Positions 36,701 to 45,110 are shown, counted from the stretch's first letter. The stretch is 64,000 nt of DNA from Achromobacter marplatensis (GCF_002209535.1 NZ_NJIG01000012.1:1-64000), one strand, 5' to 3'. Program-made: numbers and translations. The notes: generated from the sequence alone by a model not told the origin.

Positions 36701-37150
36701 GACGGCGTGCACGCATGGCCGGCCGACGCCCTGACCGACCGCCTGCCCGCCATGCGTCGCCAACTGACGCGCGCAGGCATCCCCGCCAGCCAGGCAGACG
36801 CCGCCGCCGAAGCCGTGCTGGAAACCCTGCAGGCCACGCTATCGGACGACCGCGGCCTGTGGCTGCTATCCCAATCCGGCGCCCGCCGCGAATGGCCACT
36901 GATCGACGCCGCCGGCAAGGTATCCGTCATCGATCTGGCGTTGAGCACCGAAGACGGCTGGCTGATCGTCGACTACAAAACCGGCCGCCCCCACCCCGGC
37001 GAATCCCCCGCCGCCTTCGCCACCCGCATGCGCCAGCGCCACGGCGAGCAACTGCTGCGCTACTGCACCCAGGTCACCGCCCTGGACGGCCGCGTAGCCC
37101 GAGCCGCCCTGTACTTCCCCAGAGCCAAAGCCTGGATAGACCTGCAGTAG
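33698..37150 (+). CDS. AddA-like UvrD/REP helicase-nuclease
   Basis: 1150 residues of the UvrD superfamily (SF1A). Walker A is APAGSGKTELLTDRI (about residue 28). The DEFQDTSQTQ box and the GDPMQSIYRFRKAEV motif follow near 410-450, and TMHKSKGLQFETVILYG is the later helicase motif. The C-terminal nuclease domain has WLIVDYKTGR followed by QLLRYCTQV (QxxxY). It is therefore a helicase with its own nuclease, coupled by ATGA to the AddB-like gene. The two would process DNA ends as a heterodimer. Confidence 0.93.
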   Translation: MSMAEQERLPQDHAARTDALDPTRSFLVQAPAGSGKTELLTDRILALLATVNRPEEIVAITFTRKAASEMHARVLSKLRRGLDGPPEAMHERRSWELARAALARNEAQGWHLLDHPARLAIRTIDSFCAGLVRSMPWLSELGGMPEITDDARANYEAAARATLDLADEYDAVRVLLQHLDVDVQAAKDAIADMLGQRDQWLPLLRHGSDRAGMEAMLAEAIGEDLDALSEAMPYGWAEALSGPARLAATHLQDGEDDNKLLALLDWTEELPPDAEVLDQWRAVAHLLLTGTGSLRKTVNKNLGFPAKCAHKEPFVAWLEAADGQAAWVRRLNAVRDIPEPRFTDAQWEVLGAQLMTLALAVAQLRLRFADTGEVDFIEIAQRAASALGSADDPGELLLKLDASIRHLLIDEFQDTSQTQLDLLRTLTSGWQAGDGRSLFLVGDPMQSIYRFRKAEVGLFLEVADIGVGELQPDFLNLTDNFRSQAGIVDWVNRSFVSLLPKRSDAAAGAIAYSPSTAFHDALPDPAVRFHPAWSRAGAAPAEEQAEDIAVGLVRQALADHKGAKHPVAVLVRARSHLGNLTRRLAQEGIRCRAVDLVPLALRPVVADLVQLVRALSHPGDRLAWLSVLRAPYCGLTLTSLQRLFGDDHITPVPVLLERALRIVRPTLPAAVDTAPQGSLFDAAPAAPESPSAQALLSADEFERLRQVAAVLLDKRNDSGAMPFAAWVESLWRRLGGPALYAGLSVANDAESLFQLVERLAPHGGIDPAALDAGISRLFAAPDAADEDDGAVEIMTMHKSKGLQFETVILYGLHRAPRGDQAPLVRFEQSGGRVLFGPVKPRAETEADPVSRYLGAREARRASYEIDRLLYVAATRARKRLHLVGHVSLDEATGQIKTPPAASLLGRLWPCLETPVPPSLQGDAEPDAADGPEWQGEPLRRVASVGLAQLARLSDITISPGFGAAARGAWGDGSEHPAWQLEAGYDAAIGTLAHAWLARIGQDGVHAWPADALTDRLPAMRRQLTRAGIPASQADAAAEAVLETLQATLSDDRGLWLLSQSGARREWPLIDAAGKVSVIDLALSTEDGWLIVDYKTGRPHPGESPAAFATRMRQRHGEQLLRYCTQVTALDGRVARAALYFPRAKAWIDLQ

Positions 37151-37249
37151 CGATTTTGTCTGCAACCTGCATGATGGGTTGCGCGCGCTCGCCCCCGTCC
37201 TCCTAAAGACGACACCCGCGCGCTCCACCCATCCTACGTATCCACGCCC

Positions 37250-37432
37250 AAGCCGAGGACCGCGTCCAGCCAGAGGATCGCGCCCAGCCAGAGGACCGTG
37301 TCCAGCTAGAGGGCGGCGCCCAGCCAGAGGACCGTGCCCAAGCCGGAGGATCGCGCTCAGCCAGAGGACCGCGCCGAAGCCAGAGGACCGCGCTCAAGCG
37401 AGAGGTCCGCGCCCAAGGGAGAGGCCCACACC
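37250..37432 (+). repeat. About ten tandem 18-19 bp units
   Basis: Diverged copies of AGCCAGAGGACCGCGCCC follow one another without spacers. Most are 18 bp and so would read as a six-residue Arg/Pro repeat in one frame, but there is no credible gene. It begins 100 bp after the AddA-like stop. The whole 37151-37639 gap has no other gene. Confidence 0.85.
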
Positions 37433-37439
37433 CCAAGAC

Positions 37440-37530
37440 AGCCCCCCGCAAAGCAAAGCGAGCAAAGCGAAGCGAACAAGCAAGCAAGGCAAAGCGAAGC
37501 GAGCCAAAAATGGCAAGCGAAGCAAAGCCA
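37440..37530 (+). repeat. Simple AAGCGAAGC-type low-complexity repeat
   Basis: A purine-rich stretch built from AAGC, AAAGC and GAAGC pieces, strongly biased to A and G on this strand. It follows the 18-bp array directly. Next comes a C/G-rich hairpin (about 37533-37560, CCCTCCCCCTCGGGGGGAGGG) that could end transcription from the AddA-like gene. Confidence 0.7.
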
Positions 37531-37584
37531 TCCCTCCCTCCCCCTCGGGGGGAGGGCCGGGGAGGGGGCAACATACCGCCCCTC

Positions 37585-37656
37585 AGGGGCCCGCCAACCG
37601 GAAGGCTGCAAGCAAGCGAAGCGCAGCTCTGCTAGAATTCCGGTTGGCGGGCCCCT
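37585..37656. repeat. 19-bp perfect inverted repeat sharing its right arm with the SRP RNA gene
   Basis: The left arm (37585-37603) is the exact reverse complement of the right arm (37638-37656), with a 34-base centre. The right arm is the 5' strand of the 4.5S RNA terminal stem. A TAGAAT -10-like hexamer (37633-37638) lies in the centre beside the right arm. Confidence 0.85.
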
Positions 37657-37746
37657 CCGCATGGTTCGACGGTGAACCTGGTCAGGTCGGGAACGAAGCA
37701 GCCATAGTCGTTTAGGGTCAGTGCCGGAGTAAGGCTCGCCAACCGG
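37640..37746 (+). ncRNA. ffs: 4.5S / small bacterial signal recognition particle RNA
   Basis: Pairs with Ffh to deliver nascent inner-membrane proteins to FtsY. The conserved Ffh-binding domain reads GGTCAGGTCGGGAACGAAGCAGCC near 37680-37703. The ends pair as CCGGTTGGCG with CGCCAACCGG to give the long hairpin. The length (about 107) is right for the small SRP RNA. It lies directly upstream of dnaX, an arrangement also common in related bacteria. The 5' end is estimated from the pairing. Confidence 0.93.
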
Positions 37747-37795
37747 ATTCTTCAAAGCAACGGGTAGTCATTCAACCCACCGCTCGATTGCTTTC

Positions 37796-37853
37796 AAGGG
37801 GGACGGGGTTATTTTCCAGGGATTCGTTCCACGGGAATAAGCCCGTCCCCTTT
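37796..37853. repeat. Long imperfect hairpin between ffs and dnaX
   Basis: Left arm 37796-37817 and right arm 37833-37853 are near-complementary (GGGGGACGGGGTTATT against AATAAGCCCGTCCCC). It may serve as the ffs terminator, and its shape is like the dispersed palindromes of Bordetella/Achromobacter chromosomes. Only one copy is visible in this window. Confidence 0.65.
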
Positions 37854-37882
37854 GCATTTCAGCCAGCACGCGAAACAGGCTC

Positions 37883-37888
37883 TACAAT
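37883..37888 (+). promoter_or_regulatory. -10-like hexamer (TACAAT) immediately before dnaX
   Basis: TACAAT ends six bases before the dnaX ATG, and no Shine-Dalgarno sequence is visible upstream of that ATG. If it is used, the transcript would begin at or next to the start codon. The -35 is weak. Confidence 0.35.
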
Positions 37889-37894
37889 CCAGCC

Positions 37895-40117
37895 ATGACT
37901 TATCTGGTACTGGCCCGCAAGTGGCGGCCGCGATCGTTCGATACCCTCGTGGGACAGGATCACGTGGTGCGCGCGTTGACTCATGCGCTCGACACCCAAC
38001 GCCTGCACCATGCCTGGTTGTTCACCGGCACCCGGGGCGTGGGCAAGACCACCCTGTCACGGATCCTGGCCAAATCGCTCAACTGTGAAACCGGCATCAC
38101 GTCCAAGCCGTGCGGCGTCTGCCGCGCGTGCACGGAAATCGACGCCGGGCGCTTTGTCGACTACCTGGAACTGGACGCGGCCTCGAACCGCGGCGTCGAA
38201 GAGATGACGCAGCTGCTTGAGCAGGCGGTGTACTCGCCGGGCGCGGGCCGCTTCAAGGTCTACATGATCGACGAAGTGCACATGCTGACGGGCCACGCCT
38301 TCAACGCCATGTTGAAGACGCTGGAAGAGCCGCCCCCGCACGTCAAATTCATCCTGGCCACGACCGATCCGCAGAAGATCCCGGTGACGGTGCTGTCGCG
38401 CTGTCTTCAGTTCAACCTGAAGCAGATGCCGGCCGACTCCATCGTCGGGCACTTGCAGGCCGTGCTGGGCCAGGAAGAAGTCGCTTTCGAAGTGCCGGCC
38501 TTGCGGTTGATCGGGCAGGCTGCCCAGGGGTCCATGCGCGATGCGCTGTCCCTGACCGATCAGGCCATCGCCTACAGCGCCGGCAACATGACCGAGGACG
38601 CCGTGCGCGGCATGCTCGGCACCATCGACCAACGCCACCTGGTGCGCCTGCTGGACGCCCTGTCCGCCGGCGACGCCAAGGGCGTGCTGGCGGTGGCCGA
38701 CGAACTGGCGACCCGTGGCTTGTCCTACGCCGGTGCGCTGGCCGATCTGGCGGTGCTGCTCTCGCGCGTGGCGATCGAGCAGCGCGTGACCGGCGTGACG
38801 CCGGCCGAAGATCCGCTGGCGGCCGATATCGCCCGCCTGGCGCTCGGCTTGCATCCCGACGCCGTGCAGCTGTTCTATTCGGTGGCCGTGCATAGCCGCA
38901 GCGAACTGACGCTGGCCCCGGACGAGTACGCGGGCTTCATCATGGCCTGCCTGCGCATGCTGGCGCTCAACGGGGATGCCGGTCCGCAAACCGCGCTGGA
39001 AGCGCCCGCCGCGCCCGCCCGCCAGGTGGCGGAGCCGGCCGTCGCGTCCGCTGCGCCGGCAGCGGCCGTCGCCGCTGTGACTGCGCCTGCCGTGGCTGCA
39101 GCCCCAGCCCCCGCCGTGGCGCCCGCTTTGGCCCCGGCTGTCGTGCCGCCGGTTGCCCCGGTTGCAGCGTCGGTTGCCGCCCCGGCCGTCGCCGCGGCGC
39201 CTGCCGTTGCATCGGAGCCGGTCGCGCCCGCCGCGCCGGTAGAAGCCGCCGCCCCGGCCCCCGCCGCGACGGCTCTCGAAGCTGCCCCTCAAGTCGACTC
39301 CCAAGCCGACCCCAAATCCGCCCCCTCTGCCTCGCAAGCCGCGGCAAGCGGCAGCGTGCCGCCCTGGGAAGACTTGCCGGCCGAGGCGTCCGTAGTGCCC
39401 GATACCGCCGCTGCCGCCAAGGCAGCCGGTTCCGCGGCGCTGGCGGTCACTCCCGCGGTGGCGGCCGTGCTGGCCAGCGCGCCGCCCGAGTCCGATGACG
39501 GCGGTCCGCCTTCCTGGGTTGACGAAGAAATCCCGTTCGAAGCCGAAGGCGGCTTTGTTCCGGATGGCGGCTTCACGTCCGATCCGGACGATGACGACTT
39601 TGAAACCCTGGCCAGCGCGCCGTCGGCCGCACCCATTTCGGCTGCCCCGGCCCGGCGCGACGGCCCGGCGTCGGCGCGCAAGCGCGCAGGCGGCTCAGGC
39701 CAATCGCGCGCCCGCATGACGGACATGACGTCCGCCGGCTGGCCCGAGCTGGCTGCGCGCCTGCCCGTCACCGGACTGGCGGCGGAACTGGCGCGCCAGA
39801 GCGAATGGGCCGGCGTGCAGGGCGATGCAATCGTCCTGCGCGTAGCGGTCAAGACGCTGGCCGAAAGCGAAAGCCGGGTCCGCCTGCAAACCGTCTTGTG
39901 CGAACATTTCGGTCAGGGCATCCGGCTGGACGTGGAAGTCGGCGTCACGGGCGACGCCACGGCGCATGCCGTGGCGAAGGCCGAGCGCGCCGCACGCCAG
40001 CAGGCCGCGGAAGACGCCGTGGCCGTCGATCCTTTTGTACAAGCGTTGTTGGCCGATTTCGGGGGCCAGGTCGTACCCGGCTCCATCCGCCACGTTGATC
40101 CCCCGGCCGCTGCCTGA
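37895..40117 (+). CDS. dnaX: DNA polymerase III subunits gamma and tau
   Basis: Clamp-loader ATPase of the replisome. The N-terminus [21 protein letters not shown] is canonical. Walker A is GTRGVGKTT, the zinc module is C-x8-C-x2-C-x2-C ([16 protein letters not shown]), and the sensor motif is SRCLQFNL. After residue 370 comes an Ala/Pro/Val-rich linker of about 240 residues, then a C-terminal tau-like domain. I see no A-rich slippery sequence like that of E. coli, so a programmed frameshift to gamma is not evident. It is followed by ybaB and recR in the usual order. Confidence 0.97.
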   Translation: MTYLVLARKWRPRSFDTLVGQDHVVRALTHALDTQRLHHAWLFTGTRGVGKTTLSRILAKSLNCETGITSKPCGVCRACTEIDAGRFVDYLELDAASNRGVEEMTQLLEQAVYSPGAGRFKVYMIDEVHMLTGHAFNAMLKTLEEPPPHVKFILATTDPQKIPVTVLSRCLQFNLKQMPADSIVGHLQAVLGQEEVAFEVPALRLIGQAAQGSMRDALSLTDQAIAYSAGNMTEDAVRGMLGTIDQRHLVRLLDALSAGDAKGVLAVADELATRGLSYAGALADLAVLLSRVAIEQRVTGVTPAEDPLAADIARLALGLHPDAVQLFYSVAVHSRSELTLAPDEYAGFIMACLRMLALNGDAGPQTALEAPAAPARQVAEPAVASAAPAAAVAAVTAPAVAAAPAPAVAPALAPAVVPPVAPVAASVAAPAVAAAPAVASEPVAPAAPVEAAAPAPAATALEAAPQVDSQADPKSAPSASQAAASGSVPPWEDLPAEASVVPDTAAAAKAAGSAALAVTPAVAAVLASAPPESDDGGPPSWVDEEIPFEAEGGFVPDGGFTSDPDDDDFETLASAPSAAPISAAPARRDGPASARKRAGGSGQSRARMTDMTSAGWPELAARLPVTGLAAELARQSEWAGVQGDAIVLRVAVKTLAESESRVRLQTVLCEHFGQGIRLDVEVGVTGDATAHAVAKAERAARQQAAEDAVAVDPFVQALLADFGGQVVPGSIRHVDPPAAA

Positions 40118-40161
40118 GGCGGCGGCAATCTCTTATTCCCCTCGTTCAAGGAACATCCATC

Positions 40162-40488
40162 ATGATGAAAGGACAACTGGCCGGCCTGATGCGCCAGGCG
40201 CAGCAGATGCAGGAAAACATGAAGAAGGCGCAAGACGCGCTGGCCGAGATCCTGGTCGAAGGCGCCTCCGGCGGCGGCCTGGTCAAGGTCACCATGACCT
40301 GCCGCCACGACGTCAAGCGCGTCGTGATCGATCCGTCGCTGTTGGGCGACGACAAGGACATGCTGGAAGACCTGGTCGCTGCCGCGTTCAACGACGCGCT
40401 GCGCAAGGCTGAAACCACGTCCCAGGAAAAGATGGCGGGCGTTACCGCCGGCATGCCGCTGCCCCCGGGCATGAAGCTGCCCTTCTGA
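40162..40488 (+). CDS. ybaB: Nucleoid-associated protein, YbaB/EbfC family
   Basis: 108 residues with the family core [24 protein letters not shown] and [30 protein letters not shown]. It binds DNA as a tweezer-shaped dimer. It lies between dnaX and recR, its almost universal position. The ATG at 40165 is an equally good start. Confidence 0.96.
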   Translation: MMKGQLAGLMRQAQQMQENMKKAQDALAEILVEGASGGGLVKVTMTCRHDVKRVVIDPSLLGDDKDMLEDLVAAAFNDALRKAETTSQEKMAGVTAGMPLPPGMKLPF

Positions 40489-40509
40489 TAGACGCCGCTC
40501 AGGGCTGCA

Positions 40510-41118
40510 ATGGATCCCTTACTGCCTGAACCCGAACCGCTGGTGTCGCTGATCGAGGCGCTGCGCCGCCTGCCCGGCGTGGGCGTGCGATCGGCCAGAC
40601 GCATGGCGTACCACCTGCTGCAGCATGACCCGCAAGGCGCGGACATGCTGGGGCAGGCGCTGGCCGGCGCGGTGCGGGATCTGAAGCATTGCGCGCGGTG
40701 CAACAGCTTTTCGGAAGAAGAGGTCTGCGGCACCTGCGCCAATCCCAAGCGCGATCCTTCGCTCTTGTGCATCGTGGAAACCCCGGCCGACCAGAACATG
40801 ATCGAGTCCAGCCACGGCTACCGCGGCCTGTACTACGTGCTGATGGGCCGGGTGGCGCCGCTTGAGGGCATCGGCCCGCGCGAACTCGACTTCGACCGGG
40901 TCATCAAGCGGGCAACCGACGGCATGGTGCAGGAAGTGATCCTGGCCACCAACTTCACCGCCGAAGGCGAAACCACCGCCCACTTCCTGGGCGAAGCGCT
41001 GGGCGAACGCGGCCTGCGCGTGACGCGTCTGGCGCGCGGCGTGCCGGCCGGCAGTGAACTGGAATACGTGGATGCCGGCACGATCGCCTGGGCCTTGATG
41101 GAGCGGAAAACCACCTGA
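40510..41118 (+). CDS. recR: Recombination mediator RecR
   Basis: 202 residues. It helps RecA load at gaps in the RecFOR pathway. Helix-hairpin-helix [17 protein letters not shown] is at the N-terminus, followed by a Cys4 zinc finger ([27 protein letters not shown]) and a TOPRIM domain ([13 protein letters not shown], then [11 protein letters not shown]). It follows ybaB by 21 bp. Confidence 0.97.
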   Translation: MDPLLPEPEPLVSLIEALRRLPGVGVRSARRMAYHLLQHDPQGADMLGQALAGAVRDLKHCARCNSFSEEEVCGTCANPKRDPSLLCIVETPADQNMIESSHGYRGLYYVLMGRVAPLEGIGPRELDFDRVIKRATDGMVQEVILATNFTAEGETTAHFLGEALGERGLRVTRLARGVPAGSELEYVDAGTIAWALMERKTT

Positions 41119-41186
41119 GGCTCGCCGCATCACAATAGCCCGCCGGCAACGTATCGGCGCGGCAGAAAACGTGAGGAAGACAAACC

Positions 41187-42446
41187 ATGTCAGCGCTGAC
41201 CGGACTCAAGGTCCTGGAACTCGGCACGCTCATCGCCGGCCCCTTTGCCGCGCGCATCTTCGGCGAATTCGGCGCCGATGTCATCAAGGTGGAAACGCCG
41301 CATGGGCCTGACGGCACGGGCGGCGGAGACCCCATCCGCAGCTGGCGCCATCTGCACGAGGGCAATTCGCTCTGGTGGACGGTGCAGGCCCGCAACAAGC
41401 AATCCATTGCCCTGAATCTGAAAGACCCGCGTGCCCAGGAGATCGCCCGCAAGCTGGCGTTGGACGCCGATGTCGTGGTCGAAAACTACCGGCCGGGCGT
41501 GCTGGAGAAATGGGGTTTGGGCTTTGAGCAGCTGCGCGCCATCAATCCCGCCTTGATCATGGTGCGGCTGTCGGGCTACGGCCAGACCGGCCCCATGAAA
41601 GACCAGCCGGGCTTCGGCGCCATCGGCGAATCGATGGGCGGTCTGCGCTACGTGTCGGGCCATCCCGACCGGCCGCCGCTGCGTGTCGGCATTTCCATCG
41701 GCGACTCGATTGCCGCGCTGCATGGCGTGATCGGCGCCATGATGGCGCTGCGCCACCGCGACGCCACCGGCGGCCGCTGGAACGGCAAGACGGGCGAGGC
41801 CTGCCAGGCCGGGCAGGGCCAGATGGTGGACGTGGCCCTGTACGAGGCCGTCTTCAACATGATGGAAAGCCTGGTCCCCGAATACGACGTGGCTGGCGTG
41901 GTGCGTGAACGCACCGGCGGCGCGCTGCCGGGCATCGTGCCGTCCAATACTTACACCACTCGCGACGGCCAGAACGTCGTCATCGCGGGCAACGGCGACG
42001 CCATCTTCCATCGCTTGATGCGCGCCATCGGCCGGGACGACCTGGCCGAAGACCCTGAACTGGTGCGCAACGACGGGCGCGCGCGCCGCGTCGAAGAGAT
42101 CGATGGCGCCATCCAGCAGTGGTGCGGCGGCCGCGGCATCGACGAGGCGCTGGGCGTACTGAAAGGCGCGGACGTGCCCGTCGGCAAGATCTACAGCGTG
42201 GCCGACATGTTCAGCGATCCGCAATTCCTGGCGCGCCAGATGATCGAACAGCACCACTTCGCTGACGGCAGTCCCGTCAAGCTGCCGGCGGTGGTTCCCA
42301 AGCTGTCGGAGACCCCCGGCCAGACGCGCTGGGTGGGCCCGGCATTAGGGGAACATACCGAGGAAGTCCTGAAATCGCTGGGGTATGATTCAGCGGCTAT
42401 TGATGAGCTGGCGAAGACCGGCGCTATCGGTAAACCCGACAATTAG
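41187..42446 (+). CDS. Class III CoA-transferase (CaiB/BaiF, formyl-CoA-transferase-like)
   Basis: 419 residues. The N-terminal block KVLELGTLIAGPFAARIFGEFGADVIKVETP and the motif RLSGYGQTGPMKDQPGFG are typical. The catalytic Asp is expected in SIGDSIAALHG (near residue 173). It is followed after 11 bp by an ABC importer (receptor, ATPase, permease), suggesting that the imported acid is turned into its CoA thioester by this enzyme. The acid itself is not evident. Confidence 0.93.
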   Translation: MSALTGLKVLELGTLIAGPFAARIFGEFGADVIKVETPHGPDGTGGGDPIRSWRHLHEGNSLWWTVQARNKQSIALNLKDPRAQEIARKLALDADVVVENYRPGVLEKWGLGFEQLRAINPALIMVRLSGYGQTGPMKDQPGFGAIGESMGGLRYVSGHPDRPPLRVGISIGDSIAALHGVIGAMMALRHRDATGGRWNGKTGEACQAGQGQMVDVALYEAVFNMMESLVPEYDVAGVVRERTGGALPGIVPSNTYTTRDGQNVVIAGNGDAIFHRLMRAIGRDDLAEDPELVRNDGRARRVEEIDGAIQQWCGGRGIDEALGVLKGADVPVGKIYSVADMFSDPQFLARQMIEQHHFADGSPVKLPAVVPKLSETPGQTRWVGPALGEHTEEVLKSLGYDSAAIDELAKTGAIGKPDN

Positions 42447-42457
42447 GAGACAACCAC

Positions 42458-43498
42458 ATGTCAGTTACCCGCCGTGACTTGCTCAAGATGGCCGGCGCTG
42501 CCGGCGTCATGGGCATGGCGCCCGCCATCGTGCGCGCACAGAAGCTTGAAAAGACCAAGGTCCAGATCGCCGTCGGCGGCAAGCCCCTGATCTACTACCT
42601 CCCCTTGTCCATCGCAGAAGCCCGCGGCTACTTCAAGGACGAAGGCCTGGACGTCAGCATCGCCGACTTCGCCGGCGGCTCCAAGGCGTTGCAGGCCGTG
42701 GTGGGTGGCAGCGCCGACGTGGTGTCGGGCGCGTTCGAGCACACGCTGTCGATGCAGTCCAAGGGCCAGGCCTACCGCGCCTTCGTGCTGCAGGGCCGCG
42801 CGCCGATGATCGGCGTGGGCGTGTCGAAGAAGAACCTGCCCAACTACAAGGGCCCGGCCGACTTGAAGGGCAAGAAGATCGGCGTGACCGCGCCTGGGTC
42901 GTCCACCAACATGGTGGTCAGCTTCTTCCTGGCCAAGCACGGCCTGAAGGCGTCCGACGTCTCCATCATCGGCGTGGGCGCTGGCGCCGGTGCCGTGACG
43001 GCCTTGCGCAGCGGCCAGATTGACGCCATCTCCAACACCGACCCCGTCGTGTCGATGCTGGAAATGCCGGGCGACATCCAGATCATCGTCGATACGCGCA
43101 CCCTGAAAGACACCCAGGACATCTTCGGCGGCAACATGCCGGCCGGTTGCCTGTACGCGCCGCAGGCGTTCATCGACGCCAATCCGAACACCACCCAGGC
43201 ACTGACCAATGCACTGGTCCGCGCAGACAAGTGGATCCAGAAGGCAGGCCCCGACGAGATCGCCAAGATCGTGCCGGAAACCTATCTGCTGGGCGATCCG
43301 GCCGTCTACAAGGCCGCCATCGCCAAGAGCCTGGAAGGCCTGTCGCCTGACGGTATGATCCCCGAAGACGGCGCCGCAACCGCGTTGAAGGCCCTGGCTG
43401 CCTATCAGGCGGACTTCGACGGCGCGAAGATCGATCCTTCCAAGGTCTGGACCAACGATTTCGCGCGCCGCGCCAACGAGAAGTATGCCAATGGCTGA
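42458..43498 (+). CDS. ABC transporter substrate-binding protein, NMT1/SsuA type, with Tat-like signal
   Basis: 346 residues. The N-terminus TRRDLLKMAGAAGVMGMAPAIVRA fits a twin-arginine (Tat) signal, suggesting it folds before export. The mature part matches the NMT1/SsuA/TauA fold (PLSIAEARGYFKDEGLDV, then GSSTNMVVSFFLAKHGL). It would bind a small sulfonate, nitrate, pyrimidine-like or aromatic acid. It lies between the CoA-transferase and the ATPase gene. The ATPase start lies inside its last codons. Confidence 0.92.
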   Translation: MSVTRRDLLKMAGAAGVMGMAPAIVRAQKLEKTKVQIAVGGKPLIYYLPLSIAEARGYFKDEGLDVSIADFAGGSKALQAVVGGSADVVSGAFEHTLSMQSKGQAYRAFVLQGRAPMIGVGVSKKNLPNYKGPADLKGKKIGVTAPGSSTNMVVSFFLAKHGLKASDVSIIGVGAGAGAVTALRSGQIDAISNTDPVVSMLEMPGDIQIIVDTRTLKDTQDIFGGNMPAGCLYAPQAFIDANPNTTQALTNALVRADKWIQKAGPDEIAKIVPETYLLGDPAVYKAAIAKSLEGLSPDGMIPEDGAATALKALAAYQADFDGAKIDPSKVWTNDFARRANEKYANG

Positions 43499-44300
43499 AG
43501 CCGCGCTGTCGCTGGAAAATATCAGTTGCACCTTTGTGTCGCGTGATGACCGGTCACAGCGCTACACGGCCGTCAGCGACACGACCCTGGCCATTGCGCC
43601 AGGGGAGTTCGTGTCGGTGGTGGGGCCGACCGGTTGCGGAAAATCCACCTTGCTCAACGTCGGCGCCGGCTTGCTGGCGCCGTCGTCGGGGCAGGTGTTG
43701 GTCTTCGGCCAACCGTTGACGGGCATCAACGCGCGGGCGGGCTACATGTTCCAGGGCGAGGCGCTTTTGCCCTGGCGCAGCGCGCTGGACAACGTGGTGG
43801 CCGGGCTGGATTTCGCCGGCGTGCCGCGTCCCGAAGCGCTGGAGCGCGGCCGGGAGTGGATGCGCCGTGTGGGCCTGGGCGGCTTTGAAAGCCGGTATCC
43901 GCACCAGATGTCGGGCGGCATGCGCAAGCGCGCCATGCTGGCCCAGACGCTGATCCGCGATCCTGACATCATTCTGATGGACGAACCGTTTTCCGCGCTG
44001 GACATCCAGACGCGCCAGTTGATGGAAAACGAAGTGCTGGAGCTGTGGATGGCCAAGCGCAAGGCCGTGCTGTTCATCACGCACGACCTGGACGAAGCCA
44101 TCGCGATGAGCGACCGCGTGATCGTGCTGTCGGCAGGGCCGGGCACGCATCCGATCGGCGAATTCGTGATCGACCTGCCGCGTCCGCGCGACGTGGCTGA
44201 GGTGCGCGCCCATCCGCGTTTCGTCGAGCTGCATACGGCCATCTGGGCGGTGCTGCGCGAAGAAGTCCTCAAGGGCTATGCCCAACAGAAGCGAGCCTGA
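43491..44300 (+). CDS. ABC transporter ATP-binding protein, nitrate/sulfonate/taurine type
   Basis: 269 residues. Walker A GPTGCGKST, Q-loop region YMFQGEALLPW, signature MSGGMRKRAML and Walker B IILMDEPFSALD are all intact. The ATG at 43491 is chosen over 43485 because GAGAAG sits seven bases upstream of it. It overlaps the receptor gene by 8 bp and powers the permease that follows after 3 bp. Confidence 0.94.
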   Translation: MAEAALSLENISCTFVSRDDRSQRYTAVSDTTLAIAPGEFVSVVGPTGCGKSTLLNVGAGLLAPSSGQVLVFGQPLTGINARAGYMFQGEALLPWRSALDNVVAGLDFAGVPRPEALERGREWMRRVGLGGFESRYPHQMSGGMRKRAMLAQTLIRDPDIILMDEPFSALDIQTRQLMENEVLELWMAKRKAVLFITHDLDEAIAMSDRVIVLSAGPGTHPIGEFVIDLPRPRDVAEVRAHPRFVELHTAIWAVLREEVLKGYAQQKRA

Positions 44301-44303
44301 GGT

Positions 44304-45098
44304 ATGTCGAAGTCATTCAAATCCGGTTCCGCCAGCCTGCGCTTCTGGCAACTGCTGCTGCTGGTCGTCATTCTGGGCGTCTGGCATTTCGCATCGCGCG
44401 ATTCGAAGGTGGCGTTCTTCTTCGGCGAGCCGCTGAAGGTCTGGGGCCGCATCTGGGCCTGGTTCGTCACCAACGCGGATATCTACACGCACCTTTGGGT
44501 GACCCTGACCGAAACCGTGCTGGCGTTCTTCATTGGCACCATCGCCGGCCTGGGTTTCGGCCTGTGGCTTGGGTTGTCGCCGCGCGCAAGCGCCATCCTC
44601 GATCCCTACATCAAGGCCGCCAACTCGATGCCGCGCGTCATTCTGGCGCCCATCTTCGGGATGTGGTTCGGGCTGGGGATCTGGTCCAAGGTGGCGCTGG
44701 CCGTCACGCTGGTGTTCTTCATCGTGTTCTTCAACGTCTACCAGGGCGTGCGCGAAGTCAGCCCCACCTTGCTGGACAACGCCCGCATGCTGGGCGCGCG
44801 CAAACGCCAATTGCTGCGCCACGTCTATCTGCCGTCCGCCACCAGCTGGGTGTTCTCCAGCCTGCATACGTCCGTGGGCCTGGCCTTCGTGGGCGCCGTG
44901 GTCGGGGAATACCTGGGCTCGGCAAGCGGCGTGGGCTACCTGATCCTGCAAGCGGAAGGCACGTTCGACGTGAATACGGTGTTCGCGGGCATCGTCGTGC
45001 TGACGGCGTTCGCGCTGGTGCTGGACTACATCGTCGGCATTGGTGAAAAGCGCCTGATGAAGTGGCAGCCCAAATCGGGCGAAACCGAAAAGTTGTAG
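44304..45098 (+). CDS. ABC transporter permease, nitrate/sulfonate/taurine type
   Basis: 264 residues with about six membrane segments and the BPD_transp_1 motif EAA-like loop (LLDNARMLGARKRQLLRHVYLP). It completes the importer with the Tat-exported receptor and the ATPase. The gene ends in front of a GC-rich hairpin and the convergent heme oxygenase gene. Confidence 0.94.
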   Translation: MSKSFKSGSASLRFWQLLLLVVILGVWHFASRDSKVAFFFGEPLKVWGRIWAWFVTNADIYTHLWVTLTETVLAFFIGTIAGLGFGLWLGLSPRASAILDPYIKAANSMPRVILAPIFGMWFGLGIWSKVALAVTLVFFIVFFNVYQGVREVSPTLLDNARMLGARKRQLLRHVYLPSATSWVFSSLHTSVGLAFVGAVVGEYLGSASGVGYLILQAEGTFDVNTVFAGIVVLTAFALVLDYIVGIGEKRLMKWQPKSGETEKL

Positions 45099-45110
45099 CC
45101 CGGCTGTCCG

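Noticed and set aside
37250-37432. Repeats considered as a CRISPR array
   Set aside because: The units are 18-19 bp, diverged and contiguous, with no unique spacers and no cas genes.
37179-37715. 178-residue frame reading through the tandem repeats into the SRP RNA
   Set aside because: It consists of repeat-coded Arg/Pro/Lys residues and ends inside a structural RNA, so translation is very unlikely.
37895-40117. Programmed frameshift in dnaX
   Set aside because: I saw no run of A/G like the E. coli slippery heptamer followed by a stem-loop, so gamma production by frameshifting is unsupported.
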